In this document: positions 37,392 to 47,242 of the stretch, in pieces
How the letters are laid out: each line of letters starts with the position of its first letter
Position numbering within the stretch: the first letter of the stretch is position 1
Origin: Leptoclinus maculatus
Taxonomy: Eukaryota > Chordata > Actinopteri > Perciformes > Stichaeidae
DNA length: 64,000 bases
Direction: 5' to 3'
NCBI GenBank assembly: GCA_032191485.1
Contig: JAVDOI010000002.1
Location: 11,027,120-11,091,119, forward strand
The notes under the pieces: model-generated
Database searches by the model: none
What the model was told of the DNA's origin: nothing
What the model saw: the letters and a program-made list of their open reading frames with translations, nothing else
Program-made: the position numbers and the translations under genes

Positions 37392-37844
37392 TCAAGGCTC
37401 CTCTGTCTTTTTCATTGCCTTTTGTGAAAAGAAACATAAATGCAACAGTTAATGCATCATGGCATTTAGACACAAATGTTAAGTATTATTTCTCTTCACA
37501 TACCTGTTTAAAAATCTGGACACCAAGATAGTTCTGTGCCATGTTTCTCAGGTTGGTCTGTCCACCGAACTTGCATCTGACGTAGCCGTACAAGTTGGCC
37601 CATTGTAAAGCCGAGCCCATGACCACTACAGCCTGGGGGACAAGACACGGACCAACAATTAGCAACTAATTAAGACGGAAATTGAATAGACGTTCACTTT
37701 CGAAAGCACTGAACTGACCAGCCATTTCATCTTGAAAGAGAAGATGGTGCTGAACACAAACATTATCCAGAAGATGGGGCACACGATGAGTCCGAGCCAG
37801 AAGATCCGGGACTCGGCACTGGACGTCGTGTTCAGACTGTGCGT
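37392..37844 (-). pseudogene. tvp23b: Orphan 3' half of tvp23b (exons 5-7)
   Basis: Duplicated copies of the last three coding exons of tvp23b: exon 5 at 37719-37844, exon 6 at 37504-37632, exon 7 at 37392-37418. All splice sites, phases and the stop codon are intact. The encoded stretch equals the full gene except for Val instead of Ala before QIFKQ. Exons 1-4 are absent because the duplication breakpoint lies in intron 4, so there is no start codon or promoter. It lies downstream of the complete gene on the same strand and could in principle serve as alternative terminal exons. Otherwise it is a truncated duplicate. Confidence 0.88.
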
Positions 37845-38196
37845 CTGTTTACAGAAACCCAAGATAAAAAAAAAAAAACAGGTTTATTCTTTGGAAATTC
37901 ATGTCCAATGTCCGTATGGTGACGTGACATTTCTAAGAGAGGACAATGCAGCCGTTCTGTTACACTATCTTCAATTGTCTAATAATGTCATGCTGCTCCA
38001 TTACACTGTAAAACAAACGACTATGCACATACAGGAATGCAGTCACTGTAATTGAGTTACAAGGAACATCCGTGTATTTACCAAAACCTCTCGTACTTTC
38101 CAGAGAGCTCCAGCTGCTTGCTGCCAAAGTCACACTTAATATGTATTACAAAAATAAATGTGACGAGGCGGTTTCTCCCTATTGTCTTGTGCTGTG

Positions 38197-38216
38197 CCTA
38201 ATTAAGGTTGAAAACG
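38197..38216 (+). promoter_or_regulatory. 18-base promoter indel with TAATTA motif, copy B only
   Basis: Relative to copy A, the copy B 5' flank has about 18 extra bases containing CTAATTAAG, the core bound by many homeodomain factors. It lies about 125-140 bases before the ATG. Function is inferred only from the motif. Confidence 0.3.
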
Positions 38217-38241
38217 TGTCGTTAAACGTCACAGTCGGGCC

Positions 38242-38249
38242 TATTTAAG
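38242..38249 (+). promoter_or_regulatory. TATA-like element, receptor copy B
   Basis: TATTTAAG at the position matching 30229-30236 in copy A, 90 bases before the ATG. Confidence 0.3.
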
Positions 38250-38338
38250 TGCAATGTTAGGCTGAAACCTGAAGCGATGGAACACAGCTGTAAGTCAATC
38301 TGCAGTTATCAACCACACGCAAAGTCTAATAGCCAGAA

Positions 38339-41300
38339 ATGTTGAGATTTCTTACCTACAGCCTGTGGAAGGCAGTCTTCTTACTGACTTTACTAACAGT
38401 AGGTAAGTGTAATATATATTTCACAAAACAATGTTTAGAGAGGCAGTAGAATGGCAGAAGTATTTAACAAATCTTTTATTTCTAATTTCAGGTGGTGGAC
38501 ATGCCAGCTGCACAAGTCGCCGATGTCTGGCTGAAATATTGATTAAGAAAGAATATCTATCTCAGCCACAAAGTGAAAACTGCACCCACAAGATTTACGT
38601 GCCGCGCATTGAGTACCAGACTCTGTCAGTTGTAAGTATTGTTTCATACATTTTCTACTGAGAATTCCTATTTGTTTCTCCTTTTAGATCTCTCATAATT
38701 TGATCAGAACAAATCACTAAAATTACTATTATTGTTGTTAGTATTCCTAAGTCTTGTTAATGTCAACATGTTGAAGATGTTTTGAGAATTTCTTTTGATC
38801 AGGTAATACATTTTGCAAAATGTTGAGACAATGACCGATTCATTTCCACCAGCAATCCAATGGAGTTGACACTCTGCATAACCACATTTGTTATCTTTTT
38901 ATTAACAGGACACAAAGACTCGCCACGTAATAAGTCGTCTGCTAGCCATACTTGTAAGCTCCTAGATACTAACAAATGGACAAAAAGAAACAGAGAATAT
39001 GTTTCCGTCACAATAATTTTGATTTGAAACCACAGGTGTGGACAGATCCTGAGTTGGGATGGAACAGGTCAGTTTACGAATATGATCAAGTGACCCTGCC
39101 AGTGGATAAAATCTGGACCCCAGAACTCCATGTCACAAATGGGTAAGTTACATAACATAATCCAACTATCATCGCACATTCAATTCATGGACTTCTTGAT
39201 ATTCAACTCACACACCTGTTGTTTCTCACCTGTGTAGAATAAAAACAACTATGTCTCCCAACTCCCGTGATCTGCTGGTAGACTATAATGGCACAGTGGA
39301 GCACAGTGTGATCATACATGCAGAGGTGAACTGTGAAGTCAACCTGTTCAACTATCCCTTCGCTAGTGATTCATGTCCTGTTGCGATCCAAAGCTGGTCC
39401 ACCCAAGGTGAGCTCAGCAATTCACTAATACAAATATACAGTATTGTATCAAAGTTTTAGAGCAGATTGGGTGTTAAGTCATAATGTGTTAACTGGCTTA
39501 ATTTCATAATTGTACACATCTGTGTTAATTCTTAAGAAGATATTGATTCATTTTCTTTTGGTCATGAATGGTTGTGGTGTTTTGGTTATCTTTTTTTTTT
39601 TTTAATGCTTTTTAGATGATATTCCAATTATTAGGGCATTGCCATAATAAAGTGTTGTGCAGTGTCAAATGAGGCTACATTAGTTGCTGCTAACTTAAAA
39701 CACCAGAATCTCTGACCATACTTTGGAGGGCATGTTGCATTGTGGGTAATGTAGGCACCATGTTTGGATGTAAAAGATGATTTAGGTTTTATTTATTTAT
39801 TTTATTTATTATTCATGAGTCTGTCAATGTTCTGGGAGTGCAATGCTCTGTCAGTGGAGTGCTCTTTTAAAGAAGCCATTTCTTTCAGGATGTGGTACAT
39901 ATCTGGTATTCGGTCAAATAATTATGGTTGCTGGGTCCAATGGAGATTGGACAACTGACAATGTGACCCTCAAGCATGTCAGAAGTGACCGCCATTACAT
40001 CATGGTAAGTTTGTGAGCATGTGCAATAGTCATTTATACTTTAAATAGGTAATGATTCACCAAATTCTTGCAATAGTGGTATTAACCTAACGGTATTTAA
40101 CTTTACAAAAACAAAACAGCAATTGACCTGTTTGATTGTGACATATCTAGCTTGGGTTGGAACTAAACTAGTAATCAATGAATCTGCAAGTATTTTGACA
40201 TCAATAATCATCAAACTTTCCGTGATTCCAGCTTCTCAGATGTGAGGATTTGTTGCGTTTCTTTGTCATCTGTGATAGTAGATGTAATATACTTGAGTTT
40301 TAGACTGTTGGCAGGACAAATTAAGTAATTTGAACATCTATGAGAACCAGTGGCGGGCCGTGCATTTTATACCCAGGCCTTCACTGCTGTCATGCAGCTG
40401 AAATGCCACCTTATAACCACATGATGGCGCCACAGCTATTATTAATTTCTACGGCTGTAACTATGTACGTATTCGTATTAAACCGTTCGGCACAAGGCTT
40501 ACAATACATTTGAATAACGTTAGAGCATTTGGAAAATGCAGAAGCTTAAATTCAGGAAAATATAATGTTTTCTGTGCTCATGTAGGACAGTGGTTCTCAG
40601 CTGGTCTGGCTGTGGGACCCACCATCATCCCTTAATGACAAGCCGCGGCCCATTCGTCTCTTTAAGGAGACCGTCTTATGATTTTACTTTCACAACTCAA
40701 ACATTAAACGTATTGCTGTGCAATCTTTTTCCTCGTCTCAGCCCCGTGTCACGGTGTGTGGTACTCGAGTCAGGAAGCTTGTCAGAATGCCCATATTTGA
40801 TTGGCTGAGCTGCAATCGTGATGTGATTCACAACGCCGACTAAGTTGTTAAGTTTCGTTTCACGATAGTCACGTGCTCGCCCACTGACCAATCGCTGCAC
40901 TAATAGTGACGTTGTTGTGGGCCGGCTAGTATGGGGCTAGCGGGCTCTGACACGTCAAAGAATACGCCCAACATGTCAAACTAAAGATCTGATTGGTTGA
41001 ACACTATGACAATCAACAATATCGTCCCCATTCACTTAAACTGCACATGGAGGCAACTTGTGAGTCTGCAGGCCTGGGGCCTCTCTTCTTACCTAGAGAC
41101 ACAGAGATGAAATCTGATTGGATAAAAGCTCTACTTAAAACAAGCTGCACTGGAAGCAGAGCAACTGAGGAAGACAGTAGTTTTTAGTTTTTTGTTGTGA
41201 TTCTGTTTAGGCCAGCAGAGAAGGCTTTGCAGGCCCTGACGGCCCGCCACTGATGAGAACTTATAATGGACATTTTTCACTATTTTCTGCCATTTTGTGA

Positions 41301-42341
41301 GAAAAAACTACTAATTGATTAATTGAGAATAATATGCTTGAGACACTGGCAGAAAATAAAGTATTCACCATTTTCCCGAATCACATACTTGTATTTAAGC
41401 CAGGAGTTCTAAAAACAATAAAAAGCAGTTTCTATATTGTACCATGAAACTCTGCCATACTCCTCAGGTTGATTTGAGCCTTAAATCTACCAACCCCTTC
41501 ATAACGCTACTGCTGCCCAGTATTCTGATCGTCATAGCCGATGTGGTCAGCTTCGCTCTGCCGCTGGGAGGCGGTGAACGCAACACTTTTAAGGTGACGC
41601 TGGTGCTCAGCTTCACCACGTTCCTCGTCATCCTCAACAATCAGCTCCATGAAGACGGCGAGTGCAGCCCCATCATCCGTCAGTCAGCTCGCACGCAGCC
41701 GCAAACACTCACAAACCAAATACATGAACGGCATCGCAGTTTGAGTCACTAACTGTCTCGTCTGTGCCGCAGGAATCCACTTCTGTGTTTGTCTGGTCCT
41801 CTTGGTGGTGAGCATGTTGTTGTCCATGCTGCTGACACGGTTGTCCACAGATGGCAGCCTCCTTTTCTGCTGCTGCTGCGAAGGGTCAGTCTCGGAAAAC
41901 ACAGGAAACAAGGACCTGAAGGAGGATGATGGTGAGGAAGACTCGACTGTTAAACAACAACTGCATGTATTGAGTCTACCCTGCAAAACTTGTTGATTTT
42001 GAGAAGGGTATTTTGATGCTCACATCTTGATTTTAAACAAAAAAACAACAACTTGTATGACCTGTTCTGATTCATTCCCTACAGAAGCCAAAGTTGACAT
42101 TAGTGCCATTCAGCTGAATGGCTTAGAAGCCGACAGTCAAATGCTCAGAAAGGTGGTCAACTTCCTGGAAGCTCTGGATGCCAAGACACTGGAAAGTAAC
42201 AGATATCTGATGTTTGCCAACAAACTGGACAGGACCATTTTCTGGCTCTACTTCAGTTTTGGCGGTGTATACTTTATTGCCATGATTTGTGTGATGGTAA
42301 AATATAAATGTACAGTTGACCATTTTGATTTCTGGAACTAA
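38339..42341 (+). CDS. Cys-loop ligand-gated cation channel (5-HT3/ZACN-like), copy B
   Basis: Nine exons matching copy A: 38339-38402, 38492-38631, 38909-38953, 39036-39142, 39238-39407, 39889-40004, 41468-41678, 41773-41931, 42085-42341. All splice sites are kept and 422 residues are encoded with no frame break, so both copies look functional. Relative to copy A it has 16 replacements: L73R, H126P, H193N, S199D, N202T, N205H, I208S, N211H, S254T, M265T, I268V, P275H, G276E, S317C, A341V, M343I. Six cluster just before M1 (loop C region) and five in M2 and the M2-M3 linker. Cys loop, -1' Glu and 9' Leu are unchanged. Its unique 5' flank is only about 165 bases, beyond which lies the orphan tvp23b piece. 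The 3' end converges on tvp23b. Confidence 0.9.
40348..41252. mobile_element. Non-autonomous hAT-type transposon in intron 6, copy B
   Basis: Orthologous copy of the element at 32340-33244, with the same length, CAGTGGCGGG/CCCGCCACTG ends and flanking ATGAGAAC repeats. It was duplicated with the unit rather than inserted independently. Confidence 0.92.
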
Positions 42342-42528
42342 TCACTATAAAAACAGCTAAACTGAGCTGTTCAGATTTCAACATGCTAATCTCAGCACAC
42401 GTTTATTACATTTGTTTAACCTTGTATTCTTTATATTATGTCAAATACTGTGGTTCCCATTTGTACTCGTAGTTAATCTGTAGATGTCTGATAAAGACGT
42501 GTGTGGGCATATTTCTGAAAATCAAACA

Positions 42529-42534
42529 AATAAA
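42529..42534 (+). terminator. Poly(A) signal, receptor copy B
   Basis: AATAAA 188 bases after the stop codon, as in copy A. Confidence 0.6.
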
Positions 42535-43816
42535 TGAATTACTCCTTCACTCCTGATATCATTTTGAGTCACATGAGTTATGGAAGTGTTAGTGGTTCAA
42601 CAAGCTCGCGATTCGTCATGTATTGTGCTTTTTGTGTTACGATTTCAGTTTGATTTGTTTTGCGCATAAAGGGAATAAAAACATCCCTTTCCAATGTGTT
42701 TGAATTACCAAATACATAAATCAATTGATTGATTAATGGTAATGAATGAGATTTCTATATTATATGAAGCATGAAACCGATTTTATACATATCTATTCTT
42801 TTACATATATATATTTTATTTAAAACTGGAACATCTGGACACATGACAAAACCATGTTCCTTCAGCCCTCAACATGTGAGATTTTATTCGTGAAGATTTT
42901 CTGATATTGAATAACACCCTCTGCTTATATTATAGTATGTCTGTAAAAATACAGAAAATATATTAAATGTAAGGAAAAGACGGATGAAGCTGCGTGGCCT
43001 CTGGTAAACACGGATGCGCTGTCGTTGCCACCTAGTGGTGAAATAATTCACTGCAGACAGGTGACAGGAAATGACAGGCTCTGGGACGTGAATTGACTCC
43101 ATGGAGAGGTTAGCACTGGTCCTGCACCTCATTACTTTAGACTTGGACCTGATAAAAACAGTTGAGTTTAATAATTCACAACTCTGTTTATGTCCACCAT
43201 CAAACAAAGGCTGTTGGAGGACAGCTAATGAGAGGTGAATATATTCTATTGGTTTTAATAACATTAATGTTCACACTTCCAGACAGAAATGATGGTCATG
43301 AGTTTATTCTTGTATTTACCCATTTATGTTTTTGTAAAACAATTTCAGAGATGTCCAGGGTAAAACACCAGTTTGTAAACTCACAACCAAGTGGCACTTG
43401 TAAACTTTACAACTTCTCCCTGCCATATCCCAATATCATTTATCACAATATAAACAACAAAGCAGCAGTAAGACCCCCGCCCCTAGTTTAAATAGTAGGC
43501 ACAATAAGGTAACACATCTATCTCTATATATTTTATTGTCCCCCAAAGCCCTTTTCACACAGTACACAGTACATTCAGAGATGCTGAGACGTCAAAAGTT
43601 ACAAAAGTGTAATGTAAAAAATAATGCTTTCATTTTTCTAAAGACAAAACTGCCCTAACATTACCTCCTTAACTGCTATTTTAAAATAAATTAAAGCCTG
43701 TTTTGTGGTAAACTCAGTTCATCAGTGAGGGTTTACACTTCACAATAACCTTACATCAGTAGAAAGTAGTCTACCTGTGCTCTGAACTGATGCACTGCCA
43801 AAACTACTGTATGCAA

Positions 43817-43822
43817 TTTATT
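43817..43822 (-). terminator. tvp23b: Poly(A) signal for tvp23b
   Basis: Minus-strand AATAAA about 210 bases beyond the tvp23b stop codon; other copies occur further on, near 43531. Confidence 0.4.
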
Positions 43823-44030
43823 CTCAACAGCAACTATTGTTTTTTTTATTCGCATTAATAGAAAGTCTGGAAATTCCTGAATTAATAAAAAAAAAAAAAA
43901 ACATACAAAACCAGTTGTATCAAAATCTTGATTGAAATAACAAAAACACTTTCACCCTCAGAAAAGACCAACAGGTATAAAGTAGATATAACGTGTCCAT
44001 CACACTGCAGACGGTTCGTCCTCTTCAACT

Positions 44031-46242
44031 TCAAGGTTCCTCTGTCTTTTTCATTGCCTTTTGTGAAAAGAAATATAAATGCAACAGTTAATGCATCATG
44101 GCATTTAGACACAAATGTTAAGTATTATTTCTCTTCACATACCTGTTTAAAAATCTGGGCACCAAGATAGTTCTGTGCCATGTTTCTCAGGTTGGTCTGT
44201 CCACCGAACTTGCATCTGACGTAGCCGTACAAGTTGGCCCATTGTAAAGCCGAGCCCATGACCACTACAGCCTGGGGGACAAGACACGGACCAACAATTA
44301 GCAACTAATTAAGACGGAAATTGAATAGACGTTCACTTTCGAAAGCACTGAACTGACCAGCCATTTCATCTTGAAAGAGAAGATGGTGCTGAACACAAAC
44401 ATTATCCAGAAGATGGGGCACACGATGAGTCCGAGCCAGAAGATCCGGGACTCGGCACTGGACGTCGTGTTCAGACTGTGCGTCTGTTTACAAAAATCCA
44501 AGATAAAAAAAAAAAAACGGGTTTATTCTTTGGAAATTCATGTCCAATGTCCGTATGGTGACGTGTGACATTTCTAAGAGAGGACAATGCAGCCGTTCTG
44601 TGTTACACTATGATCAATTGTCTAATGAGGTCATGCAGCTCCATTACACTGTAAAACAAACGACCATGCACATACAGGAATGCAGTCACTGTAATTGAGT
44701 TACAAGGAACATCCGTGTATTTACCAAAATCTCTAGTACTTTCAGCTGCTTGCTGCCAAAGTCACACTTAATATGTATTAAAAAAGAAATGTGATGAGGC
44801 GGTTTAGCTTACAAAAGATGTTGTTTTTCCAAATGTGTGTCTTTACTCCTCCAAACCTTTGTTAAGGAAGCTGTATTTTTCTCTTGGGCTGGAAAGAGCT
44901 CCGTGCAAATGCCCGCTGGGCCTTTAAGGCATGTATCCATGTACCTTCTGCTTACCTTCCTAGACTCAAACACCCAGTGGCTCTTTCCATCGGTATCCAC
45001 TTGATTCCACCAGCGAAGGCCCACCAACAATCTGCCAGATACATTCTGAGGGGAAAAGCGCATGTACTTTGATTTGTCATTAACAACATACACCTCCACA
45101 TATTCACTAAATAACCTGTGGGAACTTTCTCACTTTTTTGGGGCATTTTTAAACAAACCATTGATTAATTGTGACAATAACTTTCAGATGTATTGGTACT
45201 GAAATTAATCGCAATGTGAAGTTAGCTTCTGATTCAGAGTGTTTGGATTTGACAGTTATGGGGAAAGTTATATTAAACTGAACCAACATTGCTGAGCAAC
45301 AGATTCTCATTCTGTCTGGAACACACTTTCAAATAATGACAGCTTTATTATGTTTGTGAAAAGATTCCACTGTTTTGACAAGGTCCAGATCCAAAACCAC
45401 TATAAGTAATCAAGTCAAATCTGGACTAGATTATCCCAAATAGTCTTTAAAAAACAGTTTCCGATTTCTGAAAGCTTTATTCTTTATTTTTGTTGTATGT
45501 AGACCACATTGAACCAGGTCCAGATTACAATATAGTATAAAGTACAGTGGGTTTTGATCTGGACCTGGTCCAATATGGTCTAGAACTGCAGAATCGGAAG
45601 CTACGAACCTGAAGCTAACTTCAGCGTCGTAAAATAAACTCGTTGCAGCTCCTCGTGCGACACAAACAAGGTGTTGTGTATGAAACTGTTGTGCATGATT
45701 TTGGATTATTTATTTCCACATCTCGTAATCCACCCGACCTGCTCACCTTCACGGTCCAGAAGTCACATGACAGCAGGAGGATGATGGTGACCATACAGGC
45801 AATGAAGCGACTGCTAAAGATGTCACACAGTAAGTAGACCAAGATGGCACTCGTTCGGAAGAAGAGATGGAAGAAGGAGACCAGCGGGTGTCTGAAACAC
45901 AGATTTGATGATAAAGCGTTTGTTGAGAACAGGACAGTCACTTAGGACCGAAGTACGCTCGCACCTCTCACCTAATGTGGGACTTTCTAGCTCCTATGTT
46001 ACCGTCATCTTCCCCAAAAAGAGGAGCGTCTTGCGAGTCCTGTTAACGTAAAAGAAATACATTATCAGGTTAACGCTGAAGCTTATCATCCAGATATCCG
46101 TTTCCACGGATTAGTTTGTAATTTAAATCAGAACAATCACACATGTATGTCGATTCAGACGAGTTACACTACATTCAGAAGCCAAAACTGTGTATGAGTT
46201 ATCACAAAAGTCAAATTTAGGACCGATCACCTGTCTCAGCAT
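44031..46242 (-). CDS. tvp23b: Golgi membrane protein TVP23 homologue
   Basis: Seven exons in transcript order: 46231-46242, 45972-46039, 45747-45891, 44956-45045, 44358-44483, 44143-44271, 44031-44057. They join in phase to 198 residues (human TVP23B 205). The tiny first exon codes only MLRQ, matching the human MLQQ start. The core RHPLVSFFHLFFRTSAILVY, SCDFWTVK, GRLLVGLRWWN, GKSHWVFESRK and AESRIFWLGLIVCP runs line up block by block with TVP23. The last exon of nine codons ends AMKKTEEP. TVP23 proteins are four-pass membrane proteins of the trans-Golgi involved in vesicle traffic. Exons 5-7 lie inside duplication unit B and have a second copy at 37.4-37.8 kb. The adjacency to a TRIM16-type gene recalls human 17p12. 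The a/b/c assignment is less certain than the family. Confidence 0.93.
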
Positions 46243-46779
46243 GTTGAAACTTGCGGATGTATTTCCTGGTGACGTGGTTGTAAACAAAACCTTATGCTAA
46301 GGACCCAAAAGAAGGGTGGCTTTAAATGTGCCTGACTCAAAGGTAAGAATAACGCATCAGCCCAAATGAATAGCTATTTCTGCTTCTTGTATACCTTCAT
46401 AAATGTATGTCATATTACATTGCTCCAGTGTAGATAAATGCTTTTATTTCAAGCCGGTAAGATCTTCCAAAAGCTATGGGAGAGCTTTTATTTCAAGAGT
46501 TTAATTAAGTGACCATATAGGTTTTATTAGATTTATTTATTTTGGTATTTTGCACAAAATCACACCCAAGTGGCACATATTTCAACCAGTTTAAACTTAC
46601 AAAACTTAAATTACATCGATTATTTTTGATTAAAGTTTGATTAAAACAACATAACGTAGTGGGATGTATACAATCTATGTTTAAATAGTGGCCAATCAAC
46701 AATAAGGTAAAGCATCTATTACCCCCAAAAACCCTTTTCAGATACAGTATACAGTAGATTCAGAGCCTAGTAAAGTCCC

Positions 46780-46880
46780 AAAAAGATGATTAGGGCTGCA
46801 ACCAACACATTTTTTCATTATCCAATTATTTTCTCGATTAATCATTTGCTCTACACAATGTCAGAAAATTGTAAAATTAG
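46780..46880. repeat. Degenerate teleost repeat
   Basis: AGGGCTGCAACCAACACATT, TTTTCTCGATTAATCATTTG and ATGTCAGAAAATTG follow the pattern of a repeat with GGGCTGCAACTAACGA and CGATTAATC motifs that is widespread in fish genomes. A reverse copy lies in otop2 intron 4. Confidence 0.6.
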
Positions 46881-46982
46881 GTTGACCACTACAGCTGTGT
46901 ACTACAAATAATATGTTTTATTAATAATGATAATAATTGATGACACAATCATTTTCTTACTGTACTTACTGCATTGCTTGCC

Positions 46983-46988
46983 TTTATT
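46983..46988 (-). terminator. otop2: Poly(A) signal for otop2
   Basis: Minus-strand AATAAA about 255 bases beyond the otop2 stop codon. Confidence 0.4.
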
Positions 46989-47242
46989 TTGTGCGTGCAG
47001 AGGCTCAAGCATAAAACGTGTCACAAAAGATTAACATCGCAATTATTGTTTGACTTCTGACAATGACATTTTTAATACATTTACATTGTTACATATGCAA
47101 ACATCATGAGAAACATTGTTTGACAAACGTGCACTTCACAAATGTAGAGAGAAATAACAAAGAAACATCAAAACAAACTACAATTTATACAAAACAGCTC
47201 TATATTGTCAAAACAGTGGGCTGCCGTGAGCTCCTGCATGCG

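Larger units (their letters stand above)
30178..38173. repeat. Tandem segmental duplication, unit A
   Basis: This unit of about 8.0 kb is nearly identical, in the same orientation, to 38174-44804. It holds one Cys-loop receptor gene and the last three exons of tvp23b. The unit A/unit B junction is at about 38173, where tvp23b intron sequence ending GGCGGTTT abuts the receptor 5' flank starting CTCCCTATTG. Only two or three bases of overlap (TT) occur at the breakpoint. Unit A is longer than unit B by about 1.37 kb because of the solo LTR at 35702-37068. Confidence 0.95.
38174..44804. repeat. Tandem segmental duplication, unit B
   Basis: Direct repeat of unit A (30178-38173), 6.63 kb, lacking the solo LTR. 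Small differences include 18 extra bases near the receptor promoter and about 50 bases near 43,070 (around GGAAATGACAGGCTCTGGG) missing from unit A. The right edge is in tvp23b intron 4, after GAGGCGGTTT at about 44804. Confidence 0.95.

Noticed and set aside
43162..43491. Open frames in the receptor 3' flank (also 35171-35407)
   Set aside because: They are not conserved as frames between the two duplication units, since indels change them, and they match nothing recognised.
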